A stretch of DNA of 64,000 bases, taken from the NCBI RefSeq assembly GCF_029962835.1, contig NC_080588.1:66612001-66676000 (forward strand). The letters run 5' to 3'. Both the position numbers and the translations under genes were made by a program. Positions 24,705 to 40,600 of the stretch are shown here, one piece after another (the stretch's first letter is position 1; every line of letters starts with the position of its first letter). Source of the DNA: Magnolia sinica (taxonomy: Eukaryota > Streptophyta > Magnoliopsida > Magnoliales > Magnoliaceae). The notes under the pieces were generated by a model, which searched no databases, was not told the origin of the DNA, and saw nothing but the letters and a program-made list of their open reading frames with translations.

Positions 24705-25285
24705 GAGCTGTACACGAACTGAGTTAGCTCGGTTAACTCGCTCGACTTAACTCGAAAAAGTTTGATTCGACTCAGTTTGAAACTGAGTTCGAGCCGAGTC
24801 GAGCTGATTTTTGCAGCTCGAAAAAAATTTTGAGCCGAGTTTTGGCCAAGCTCAAGTCAACTCGAATCGAACTCGGATCGAATCAATTCAGTGACTCGCT
24901 TATTTTGATATTGATGTTGCTCACCAAGTGTTTGATGAAATGACTCAAGAAGTGTTGGCTAGTGGCGAAGAAGGTATGGATACGAAACAAATACCCTTGT
25001 ATCTTTATTTTGATGTTGTCTAATGTGTGTTTGATGAAATACTTGTAAACTGTTGCTGTTGTTTTACATATTGTGATAAATTGAAGATGTGGTCTATGTG
25101 TTTGAGAAAATGTCGCACAGGCTTAATCTTAGTTCAAGCTGACCCGAGCTGGTGACCGAACCGAGCCGAGCTGACCCGTCAGGCTTGAGGACCGAGCCAA
25201 GCCGAATTCGAACTGGAGTCAACTAGTGGCCGAGCCGAGTCGAAATGTGCCAAGCTCAACTCAGTTCAACTGGTGTACAGATCCA
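24705..25285. mobile_element. Possible non-autonomous inverted-repeat element rich in 'gagctcg' words
   Basis: The left end (agctgtacacgaactgag) and the reverse complement of the right end (atctgtacaccagttgaactgag) are similar, and both arms are filled with 'gagccgagtcgagct'-type words. The middle is unrelated A/T-rich sequence. Candidate 8-base flanks match only in part. Probably a hAT-like MITE, but the class is not settled. Confidence 0.45.
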
Positions 25286-26482
25286 CAGTGTCGTACAAAG
25301 CAATGGTGCTGAATTAACTTGATTTCTGAAGCATAGGCCTCCGGTGATGAGACCTATTGGAGGGAAGGCCTTGATTAAAATTCACCCTCTACTGTATCTG
25401 GGTTCCTCAAGCTCTGCCACATCATCTCCCTTTCTTGAGTATATAAGAAAATAAGAGAGAAATTTTGAGTATTTTTATTGAATGATTAATATAAGAATGT
25501 TTTCATTATATTACTTAAACAGAAAAATAAAATCCTAATTCATATAAAAAGTACCCAAACTAACAAAATTTCTCCAAAAACCTAAATTTGTCAAAAATAA
25601 AAATGTCAAAGTAAACCTTATTAGAGTATTTCTAGCATACTAACAAGCAATTTAAAAAATAAAAAATCCTAAAACTACGAGAATGAGATACATGAAAACA
25701 AAAATTCGGTCCGGTGATTGTTTGTCACCGTTTTTAGAACAGTGGTAGCCCATATTCCATACTGGTGGAGCAGTTCTACGGCAAACCAGACCGTCGGTAT
25801 CGCTGACTAGTCTGTAGATGGCGCACAAGCACAACCGAAAAAGTTGAACTAAGAAAATAACGGAAGACTTTAATTTTCCCATTGAATTCGGACCACTCAC
25901 TCGCTGTTATACTTTGAACCGTTCATTTGAAAGCGACATAGCTACCATTTGGGTGGTTAGAATCCATCTATCAATTTGGGTCTTTTTGGGTTGACAACGC
26001 CCCACACTTTCGAGATGGCCCGAGCAGCTGTAGAGGTGGGCCACACTTTAATGACCATGAATAGTGATGACTACCACTGGGATATTGTCCACCACGACTA
26101 TTTCCTTGCCACGTCAGCCCTAGATAGGTCGAGGCTGGACGTCCGTTGCCTGTGCGCCCACAAGAAGTTCCGGTAATTTCCGTTGGCCCATCCGGAAATT
26201 CATCCATCCATCCATTTTGCCCAGCTCGTGTTAGGACATTAACCTAAAAATGAGGTAGATCCGAAACTCAAGAGAGCCACACCATAGGAAATCTAAGGAT
26301 TAAACACCTACCAAAGGAACACTAGTTGGATGCTACAGTTTTTAGTTCATCTATGTGGGAATTACCTTGTGTTGTACGGCATATAAGCATCAATGAGGCA
26401 TAAGAAGGTTTCCACCTTAGGTATTTTCATCTCTATTATTTTTTATCAGGTGTCCCACTTGAGTTTTGTCATGTCCTAACAT
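25286..26482. other. Intergenic, no gene recognised
   Basis: Contains an A/T-rich part (25430-25680) and short open frames with no recognisable domain. Nothing further supported. Confidence 0.4.
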
Positions 26483-27124
26483 TTGGGGCTTAAAGTCGGG
26501 CGGGTTCAACCCGACTGACCCGACATTGGATTGGGCTTGGGCAAGATATATCAGGTTTGGTCTTGACCTTGAGCTATATAAACTCCAACCCGATAAAGGT
26601 TGGGTCAGGCTTGGGTTGAGGTCTCCAGTTGCCCAACCCAACTCGAACCTGATTGATATATAAGTTATAAATGATAATTGAGTGTGGATCGATTGTGTTA
26701 AAGGCACAAAAAATTCCACTCCCGTCATCTCTCATTGGTCCACGCCATTTTTGGTGACTCGAGCTAACAAGATATGCCAAATTTCTCGCTCTCAAATATA
26801 TTGCGTGGTAAACAACACAACTTTTAAAGGAGTAGTTCTACACTTTAGCTTATTTGTTTAGAAAAAAAATAAAGTTTTTTTACCATAAATAACTACATAT
26901 ATAATTAATAAAATTATTGGACAAAAAATAAGATGCGTATTAAAATATAATAGACTAATATTATAAAGAAAATATTAGTATATATCCACCCATATGAGCC
27001 TGCTTGGGTTGGGCTTGAGTTGAGAATTCCCAACCTGATATTGGGTTAGGGTTGGGGTATAAGAACCTTAGGTTGGGCTAGGGTTGAGCACCAGCCCGTT
27101 CCAACCGCCCAACTTTCAGCCCTA
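26483..27124. mobile_element. hAT-like MITE with 8-bp target duplication
   Basis: Left end ttggggcttaaagtcgggcg and right end, read in reverse, tagggctgaaagttgggcgg form a terminal inverted repeat. The arms are rich in 'gggttgggctt' words in opposite orientation. Flanks cctaacat (26475-26482) and cctaatat (27125-27132) differ at one base, fitting the 8-bp duplication of hAT transposition. No transposase is encoded (642 bp). Confidence 0.7.
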
Positions 27125-31447
<4,323 letters not shown>

Positions 31448-32089
31448 GGTCAGAGCCGTTTCCTGTGTGTCGAGCTATGGACAGGCCAGGGTAACACCAA
31501 TCTGAGTCCGCTTCCAAGCAGCTGCCCCACGGAAGGGACTAGCTAGGTGAGACCCTGGCCTCACCTAAGATGGCGCGTATCTTACCGTGGGGTCTATTTT
31601 CATGTATGTATTCTGTATTAAAACTGTCCATTCGTTTTTTTATATAATTTTATGGTATGATGCTCAAAATGAAGAAGATCCAAATTTCATGTGGACCACA
31701 TTCTATGAAAAAGTGGTGATTGAATGTCCTGTCATTAGAAACTTCTTAGGACGCACATTAATGTTTCTGTAGTGTTTAATTTCCTTACAATCAGGTCAGA
31801 TAAGCCTAGATGAAGGGAAAAACAAATATCAACTTGATCCAAAACTTTCGTGGCCCATTAATAGTCAATCACCACTTTTCTTTGGTATGGTCCACCTGAT
31901 AATTGGACCTGCTTCATGTTTTTTATAATCCCCTAGATTGATCTATAAAAACGGATGGACGGCGTAGATACAGAATAAATACACCATGGTGGGCCACATG
32001 GTAAGGGCCGTACTGTCTTTAGGAGTGTGGAGTGTCACCGAATCCGCTCCCGCTGTTCGCCCCCTTCCCTCCAATGGGATTCTGCCTGC
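31448..32089. other. Intergenic spacer module
   Basis: Holds another copy of the 'ggtccacctgat...catcatggtgggcc' spacer module (about 31580-32000). No gene recognised. Confidence 0.45.
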
Positions 32090-34369
32090 CTCCTCTGCCA
32101 GAATATCTGACACAAGCGTCCCTCTTCCTGACACGTAGGTCACAAAAATCCAACGCGCTGCCACGTCAGTCACTGGTCCCTGCCTCTCTCTGACATGATC
32201 GGGGGCCCCACCAGCATGGGCGACTCGACGCCCACACCACAGGAGGTGGTCCCGCGGGAGACGGATTGGCTACCCCCCTGACACCAGCCCCGTGGCTGGT
32301 GGTCGGTGTTCTGTGGCCCCACCGTGATGTATGTGTTTCATCCATTCGGTTCATCCATTTTTACATATCATTTTAGGGATTGATGGAAAAAATGATAGGG
32401 ATATATCTTAGGTGGACCACACCACAGGAAAACAATAATGATTGGATATCCACCGTTAAAATCGTCATAAGGCCCACTGTACTGTTATTTGACATCCAAT
32501 CTGTTGATTAGGTCATAAGGACCCAGATGAAGGGAAAAAATAAATATCAGCTTCATCCATCATTCACACTGTTTCCTGTAATGTGGTCCACTTGAGATTG
32601 AGATATAACTCATTTTTTCTTTCATACCATAAAATGATCTATAAAAATAGATGGATGGCATGGATGAAAAGCATACATCATGGTGGGGCCCACAGAGCAC
32701 CGACCACCAGCCAATGGCTGGTGGCAGGGGGAGTAGCCAATCCGTTTCCAGTCAGCGACGCCACGTGTCCTCCTACTCCTTCTCGACCAACTTCCAGTCA
32801 CCGACGCTCTTCCCCCAACGGTTAACGGTCTAGAAGTCCTCCGTACGAGACGGTAACCATTGACCTGCCGGTCAAACCGGTCATTCACATAGTCTTTAAT
32901 ACATACCTTGAATCCGGTCTCCTTTTTCTTCTCGGCTCTGAATTCATTTGTCCCGGTGTTCCAGTTCTATCCTCTCTCAAAAGGTATGGTTTCTTTAAAG
33001 AATCGTTCTTTTCTATTTTATTTCATTTTTGTTTAATTCAATTTCTTTTGTTAAATACAAATCCTAGATAATCTCTTACTAATCTCATAATTAACATCAT
33101 CAATTAAAGTTTTCTTCTTGTTTCTGCCAAAAAATCAATCTAAATTATTTGGTATTTGATTAAATTGGGTCGACTCCTAACCCTTCATGATAGCCACATT
33201 TGTGGGCAATCTCAGCTCTTCATCCATTGGGCCTAACACATGTGCCTCGCAACCAAAAAAAAAAAACACAGATGGACCATACATATACAGAAAATAGGCA
33301 GTTGAAAATGCTGACCGACGGTAAATGGACGATCAAGGTGGGGCCCACCCGCCACGCGGCCCACTCAAAGAACAGGCCTGATCTCCCGCATGTGCTATAC
33401 TCATCAGAGCTACCTCATTGTATATCATTGAAAATTTAGATTTCTTTTGGATTTTTTCTGATAAGTTGAATTATTTTTTCTAATAAGTAGAATTCTCCGT
33501 TCATTCGGATTTCTCAGCCACATATCACAAGTAATGTTATGGGCGGCATTTTGCTCACCACACATTGCATTTGTAACATTCCTTCCACAACTGAATTGGA
33601 TCAGATATATATCATCTCTCATTGTCGAAGTGTCGATTTCCAATTCTAGTAAGACCTTATCGAACCAATGTGTCTGCAGCTGGGCCCGGCCGCTATTGAG
33701 GGGTCACCATGCTGATGTTCTTGAGCGGTCGTAAATGCATTTCGGCTCCAAGAATGATAAGATACAGTCATTCTGTTTTGTTTCTTTAATAAACTTATTC
33801 TGTGGTAGAAATTTTTAAGGACTACCACAAACTGCAAACTGTTTGGATTTTCTTTGCTGAATGGACACTCATCTAGGCATTTGGGGCGGCATGTTAAACC
33901 ATTACTGGATTGATCCGAACATCGCTTTCAACCCCAACTCAGCATTCGCATTTCCAGTCCGAGCTGTAATGCAGTAAAGCTGCTGATTTGGGTGGAAAAA
34001 CGCCGTGCCCCTTCTGCCTCCCAAAGGTCATCCAAACAGGCCCATCAAAAACTTGCAGGACTTGGTAACTATTTCACTTGTCTGATGCACTTGAATTTTC
34101 AGCTTTCGAGACATTCTCAGTCGATCTTCTGCTCACAGAACTTCACCAATAAGAAAACTTTGAAAAGTTGGCTTTTCGTTGGCGAAAGGGTGGGCTAGTT
34201 TTCAAGCATATTCAAGTCTGACAGAGAATTTGGGCTCTAAACAGATTGTAATATTTGTTCGGCCGATCGTGAAAGGTATTTGTCGAATATGGATGTGAAG
34301 TCGAACCATGCATCCCCGGTGCTTGCAGACTCCTTGCTGCTTACCAAGTCCAGATTAGGCATCCCACTG
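32090..34369 (+). repeat. Duplicate of the trehalose-6-phosphate phosphatase promoter and start, upstream copy
   Basis: Matches 34394-37692 once the MITE block 34423-35442 is set aside, with a 3324-base offset at the start codon. The copies differ by scattered substitutions and small indels. Shared parts include the inverted-repeat MITE, the GCCACGTGTC box (32760-32769 here), the leader and the first 27 codons. The match ends abruptly after the codons for GIPL at about 34369. Confidence 0.9.
32256..32749. mobile_element. MITE, GGATTGGCTAC family, copy 1
   Basis: The arms cggattggctacccccctg...catccat and the mirrored atggatg...agtagccaatccgtttcc form a terminal inverted repeat of roughly 100 bases around a core shared with many spacer modules in this window. 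About 490 bp, no coding capacity. A clean target duplication is not seen. Confidence 0.75.
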
Positions 34370-34438
34370 ACTTGTCAGTATCCGATCCGCGCCCCTGCCA
34401 GAGCATCTGACACAAGCGTCCTATGGGCCCTACCATGA
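34289..34438 (+). pseudogene. Truncated duplicate of phosphatase exon 1
   Basis: ATG at 34289 opens the same N-terminal sequence as the intact gene ([15 protein letters not shown]...) for 27 codons, then the duplication boundary switches to unrelated sequence and the frame ends at TGA 34436-34438, giving 49 aa. None of the phosphatase domain is present. If the duplicated promoter is active, it would make a short non-enzymatic peptide or a non-coding transcript. Confidence 0.85.
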
Positions 34439-35442
34439 TGTATGTGTTTCATCCATTCCGTTAATATATTTTTATAGATCATTTTATGGCTTTATATAAA
34501 AAATTATAGGGATATAAATCTTAAGTAGGCCACACCACAGGACAAAAATAATGAATGGATATTCACAATTAAAATCCTCCTAAGGCCACTGTACTGTTTA
34601 TTTCACATCCAATCTGTTGATTTGGTCATAAAGACCCAGATGATGGGAAAAAATAAATATCAGCTTGATCTAAAACTTTTATATCCCCCAAAACGTTTTT
34701 AATGGTCAAAATTCATTCAACACTGTTTCCTGTAATGTGGTCCACTTGAGATTGAGATATACTTCATTTTTTTTATTATATCATAAAATGATATATAAAA
34801 ATAGATGGACAGCATGGATGACACATATACATCATGGTGGGCCTCACAGAGCATCGACCACCAGCCAATGGCTGGTGTCAGGGGGAGTAGCCAATCCGTT
34901 CCCTCTCTTCGGGACGGATTGGCTACTCCCCCTGACACCAGCCCCGTGGCTGGTGGTCGGTGCTCTATGGGCCCTACCATGATGTATGTGTTTCATCCAT
35001 TCCGTTAATATACTTTTATAGATCATTTTATGGCTTTATATAAAAAATTATAGGGATATAAATCTTAAGTAGGCCACACCACAGGACAAAAATAATGAAT
35101 GGATATTCACAATTAAAATCCTCCTAAGGCCACTGTACTGTTTATTTCACATCCAATTTGTTGATTTGGTCATAAAGACCCAGATGATGGGAAAAAATAA
35201 ATATCAGCTTGATCTAAAACTTTTATATCCCCCAAAACGTTTTTAATGGTCAAAATTCATTCAACACTGTTTCCTGTAATGTGGTCCACTTGAGATTGAG
35301 ATATACTTCATTTTTTTTATTATATCATAAAATGATATATAAAAATAGATGGACAGCATGGATGACACATATACATCATGGTGGGCCTCACAGAGCATCG
35401 ACCACCAGCCAATGGCCGGTGTCAGGGGGAGTAGCCAATCCG
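34423..35442. mobile_element. Two tandem copies of the GGATTGGCTAC MITE (copies 2 and 3)
   Basis: 34423-34899 lacks the left tip; 34915-35442 is complete. The two are nearly identical over about 480 bp with a period of about 543, so the second arose by tandem duplication. The block sits inside the downstream promoter duplicate, splitting a 'gcgtccctcttcctgac' sequence that is continuous in the upstream duplicate at about 32114-32130, so it inserted after the larger duplication. Confidence 0.8.
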
Positions 35443-35583
35443 TTCCCTCCCTCTTCCTGACACGTAGGTCACAAAAATCCAACGCGCTGCCACGGCAATC
35501 ACTGGTCCTGCATCTCTCTGACATGCTCCGGGGCCCACCAGCACGGGCGACTCGACGCCCACACCACAGGAGGTGGTCCCGCG

Positions 35584-36076
35584 GGAGATGGATTGGCTAC
35601 CCCCCTGACACCAGCCCCGTGGCTGGTGGTCGGTGCTCTGTCGCCCCACCGTGATGGATGTGTTTCATCCATTCGGTTCATCCATTTTTACATATCATTT
35701 TAGGGATTGATGGAAAAAAATGATAGGGATATAAATCTTAGTGGACCACACCACAGGAAAACAATAATGATTGGATATCCACCGTTAAAATCGTCATAAG
35801 GCCCACTGTACTGTTATTTGACATCCAATCTGTTGATTAAGTCATAAAGACCCAGATGAAGGGAAAAAATAAAAATCAGCTTCATCCATCATTCACACTG
35901 TTTCCAGTAATGTGGTCCACTTGAGATTGAGATATAACTCATTTTTTCTTTCATACCATAAAATGATCTATAAAAATAGATGGACGGCATGGATGAAAAC
36001 ATACATCATGGTGGGGCCCAAAGAGCACCGACCACCAGCCAATGGCTGGTGGCAGGGGGAGTAGCCAATCCGTTTC
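35584..36076. mobile_element. MITE, GGATTGGCTAC family, copy 4
   Basis: Counterpart of the copy at 32256-32749 within the downstream promoter duplicate, with the same flanks (gtggtcccgcgggag on the left). It was therefore present before the 3.3-kb duplication. Confidence 0.75.
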
Positions 36077-37612
36077 CGGTCAGTGACGCCACGTGTCCTC
36101 CTACTCCTTCTTGACCAACTTCCAGTCACCGACGCTCTTCCCCCAACGGTTAACGGTCTAGAACTCCTCCGTACGAGACGGTAACCATTGACCTGCCGGT
36201 CAAACCGGTCATTCACATAGTCTTTAATACATACCTTGAATCCGGTCTCGTTTTTCTTCTCGGCTTTGAAATCATTTGTTTTGGAGTTCCATTTCTATCC
36301 TCTCTTAGAAGGTATGGTTTCTTTAAAAAATCATTCTTTCCTATTTTATTTCATTTTTTGTTTAATTCAATTTCTTTTGTTAAATACAAATCCTAGATAA
36401 TCTCTTACTAATCTCATAATCAATTAAAGTTTTCTTCTTGTTTCTGCCAAAAAATCAATCTATATTGTTTGGTATTTGATCAAATTGGGTTGAATCCTAA
36501 CCCTTCATGATAGCCACATTTGTGGGCAATTCAGCTCTTCATCCAGTGGGCCTAACACATGTGCCTCGCAAAAAAAAAAGAAAAGAAAAGAAAACACAGA
36601 TGGACCATACATATACAGAAAATAGGCAATTAAAAATGCTGACCGACGGTCAATGGACGATCAAGGTGGGGCCCACCCACCACGCGGCCCACACAAAGAA
36701 CAGGCCTGATCTCCCCCATGTGCTATACTCATCAGAGCTACCTCATTGTATATCATTGAAAATTTAGATTTCTTTTGAATTTTTTCTGATAGGTAGAATT
36801 ATTTTTTCTAATTAGTCTAATTCTCCATTCATTCGGATTTCTCAGCCACATATCACAAGTAATGTTATGGCCGGCATTTTGCTCACCACACATTGCATTT
36901 GTAACATTCCTTCCACAACTAAATTGGATCAGATATATATCATCTCTTGTTGTCGAACGATTTCCAATTCTAGTAAGACCTTATCGAACCAATGTGTCTG
37001 CAGCTGGGCCCGGCCGCTATTGAGGGGTCACCATGCTGATGTTCTTGAGCGGTCATAAATGCATTTCGGCTCCAAGAATGATAAGATACAGTCATTCTGT
37101 TTTGTTTCTTTAATAAACTTATTCTGTGGTAGAAAATTTTAAGGACTACCACAAACTGCAAACTGTTTGGATTTTCTTTGCTGAATGGACACTCATCTAG
37201 GCATTTGGGGCGGTATGTTAAACCATTACTGGATTGATCCGAACATCGCTTTCAACCCCAACTCAGCATTCGCATTTCCAATCCGAGCAGTAATGCAGTA
37301 AAGCTGCTGATTTGGGTGGAAACACGCCGTGCCCCTTCTGCCTCCCAAAGGTCATCCAAACAGGCCCATCAAAAACTAGCAGGACTTGGTAGCTATTTCA
37401 CTTGTCTGATGCACTTGAATTTTCAGCTTTCGAGACATTCTCAGTCGATCTTCTGCTCACAGAACTTCACCAATAAGAAAACTTTGAAAAGTTGGCTTTC
37501 CGTCGGCGAAAGGGTGGGCTAGTTTTCAAGCATATTCAAGTCTGACAGAGAATTTGGGCTCTAAACAGATTGTAATCTTTGTTCGGCCGATCGTGAAAGG
37601 TATTTGTCGAAT
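36077..37612 (+). promoter_or_regulatory. Promoter and leader of the trehalose-6-phosphate phosphatase gene
   Basis: A GCCACGTGTC box at 36088-36097 fits the ABRE/G-box core, bound by bZIP factors in abscisic-acid responses; it is conserved in the duplicate. A possible leader-intron donor (aag/gtatgg) lies near 36311, which would fit the leader introns common in this gene family, but the acceptor is not certain. No upstream coding exon is visible. Confidence 0.4.
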
Positions 37613-40600
37613 ATGGATGTGAAGTCGAACCATGCATCCCCGGTGCTTGCAGACTCCTTGCTGCTTACCAAGTCCAGATTAGGCATCCCACTGAATTCAA
37701 TTCCGGGTTCATCACCCGTGAGTCCTCGTGCCCCAGGCTTCCCTTCGAGCCGTTTCTTCGCATTGCAGAAGAAGAAATCTAGGCCGTCCAAGCTCGATGA
37801 TGTCCGCACAAGTGGATGGCTTGATGCGATGAAAGCCTCGTCACGAACTCACAAAGAACCAAGTAAAGAAACAAATTCAGATGCAGCATATTGTTCTTGG
37901 ACAGTAAGATCGCTTGCTGAATTCATTATAAGTGCTAAGATATTCAATCATAGGCCATATTGTAATATATATACTTCTTGTTTGTATACAAGTCTCAATA
38001 TGTATATATTTTTTTTTTCTTTCATTAGTTGATGCATCCATCAGCTCTTGGATCATTCGACCATATTGCTATATCCGCAGAAGGGAAGAATGTAGCTCTG
38101 TTTCTTGATTATGATGGGACCCTATCACCAATCGTCGATGACCCAGATTCAGCATTCATGTCTGACTTGGTAATATCTGATGCCTCAGCAATCAGCTTTT
38201 GGAAATTGGATGGAGATCAGGATAGTGATACATGCAACCTTTTTTTTTTTTTTTACTTGTGCAGATGCGATCAGTTGTAAGCAATGTTGCAAAGCATTTC
38301 CCCACTGCAATAATAAGCGGGAGATGCCGGGATAAGGTACTTTGATATTTATCAATCCTGGGATGAATGTGGACATACACATGCATCAAGCAGACCCCAT
38401 CATGTAGCTGAGCTGACCCAAAATTCAGACTGGCCGTTCATCGGTTGGACCACTTGCAACATTTTAATTGACTGTCCATTGTTCGCATACGTGTGTGGGC
38501 CACCCAATAATCTAACTGCTCTATATCTTGGCCAGTTCTTCAACAGATTTGGGGTCCACCTGATATGCATAGTTTGAATTTCCACTCAAATGTTCTTGCT
38601 GGACCAATATAGAGGCCCATGATCAGATATTCATGTGGACTTACCAGAGCTCTACATTTCGATTTAAATCTCCAGGTTTATGGATTTGTCGGATTAGCCG
38701 AACTTTATTATGCTGGAAGTCATGGAATGGACATAATGGCACCAAAGCGGGCATCTGGGTCCAATACGTGCGGTCAAGATGCATCGTCGGATACAAACGT
38801 AGGGACTTTTTTTTTTTTGCTTCATTTAAATGTATTAATCAAAAGAGACAAGAAATGTTTGAAATTTCAAAAGGAAGTATTCACATTTTGGTGATGCTTT
38901 GTTGGTTGAACATTGTGATATTTCTCTTCGCGAAGCTGTCGGTTTGAGATTCTGCTCTATTAATGTGAGAATTCAAGGTTCTGTGGAATTTTTACATTAT
39001 GGAGAGATTATCGGCATCAGAAATGTAATTTGGGCATCTATTGTTTTTAGTTTTTTCATACTAATGGCTTACGAAAATTCGCTGTCCCTTTTGGATTCTG
39101 CACCTTCCGGTTTGTGCAAGCAGGAAAAGGATGCGATTTTGTTCCAACCCGCCAGAGAATTTTTGCCCATGATCAATGAGGTATGATCTGATATATCATG
39201 TAGAGAGGATGATAAGGCCACATACTCATCTCCATGAGGAAATGTGAGACATTTGGACCATTCATCTAGCAGACCCCATCATGGCCAGAGCCCAAAAATC
39301 ACATTGGTCTGGATAAGCTAACTGTTTGGTTGGATGAGTTGTGATGGAAGAAGAGGATGGGCATGTACAATTGGTGGGATTTTGTGGGCCATTGCCCGAT
39401 AATGGTGGGGCCATCTGCATGAGTGGTGCAGAACTTGGATGCAATTGTTATATCCTTTGGAGGTTTATTGTGACACTAGAACTTGTCATAGTATATGTTC
39501 ATTGCATGCTAAACCATGAAATGTTATCCAGATTTCTCATAGTAGCTGTAATGCAGGTTTTCGAATCTCTCATCGAGTGCACCAAGGAAATCGATGGTGT
39601 CAAGGTCGAAAACAACAAGTTCTGCATTTCCGTCCATTACCGTTGTGTCAACGAGGAGGTGTGTTTCTCATCCCTCGACATTCTAATTTCTTCTATCAGT
39701 AGTTTGAAGATTGAATGTAACAAAAGCTCTGTATTTCCATTCATTGCCTTTATGTCAATAAGATGTATTTGTCAATTCCTCACATTCGGGTGCATTTGGA
39801 TGCACTATCAAATTGAATTGCAAAAGTTGGCTTAATATAGCTTGCAACTGTGTTCTTTCAAGTCAGACTCGAAATGAATGTAACTGCAATTCGAGGGCTA
39901 TTTCCTCATTACAATTACTTTAAAAACATCATTGATTTCGATTCATTTGTACTTGACTAAAACGAACTTCTGCAATTCACTTCATTTGTTCACCGAAAAG
40001 CAGCTTTCGCTTCTTCCCGTGCTGGTTGTTTGTGTTATAAGTTCTGAAACCAGTTCAGTTAATGTACTAGAGTTGGGATGTTATTGGAGCACGCGTCTCT
40101 AACATTCTACAAGGGTACCCGCAACTCCAACTATGTCATGGCCGGAAGGTGAGGATTTCCTGATTATTTACAGCCCGTTCTTTTGTGAAATTAGTAAGTG
40201 AACTGTGCGGATTCTTCCGGTCTGCTCATCAGGTGAGCCCGCTGCAATCCGTTCATTATTCAGACCACACGTTTGCATTGCAGATTTCAACGTATGCAGC
40301 CTACCTGATGTGCAAATCAGCCTGATTGTGGGGCAGCATTGAATAACCCACTGATCTATTTGGAAATTAGCGACTCGATCTTGTTTGATTGGATTCCAAT
40401 TACCGATCCAAACTCCAATTTTGTAATTGATCAGCGACTCAGCTGTTTTTTATAAAGTCAGCAAGCCTTTCAACTCTGCCAAGTGATCGAACAGCTGATT
40501 TTCTTTTGATTAACAATTTTAATTTCTATCATCGATGTAGGTACTAGAAATTCGGCCCATCATTAAATGGGACAAAGGCAAGGCCTTGGAATTCTTGCTG

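Noticed and set aside
25971..26207. Open frames on both strands near 26.0-26.2 kb
   Set aside because: No recognisable domain, no splice context and no similarity to the neighbouring genes; not strong enough to call.
34717..36216. Overlapping frames on both strands with repeated 'IDHQPMAG'-type peptides
   Set aside because: They come from the arms of the MITE copies and repeat wherever the MITE occurs, on either strand.
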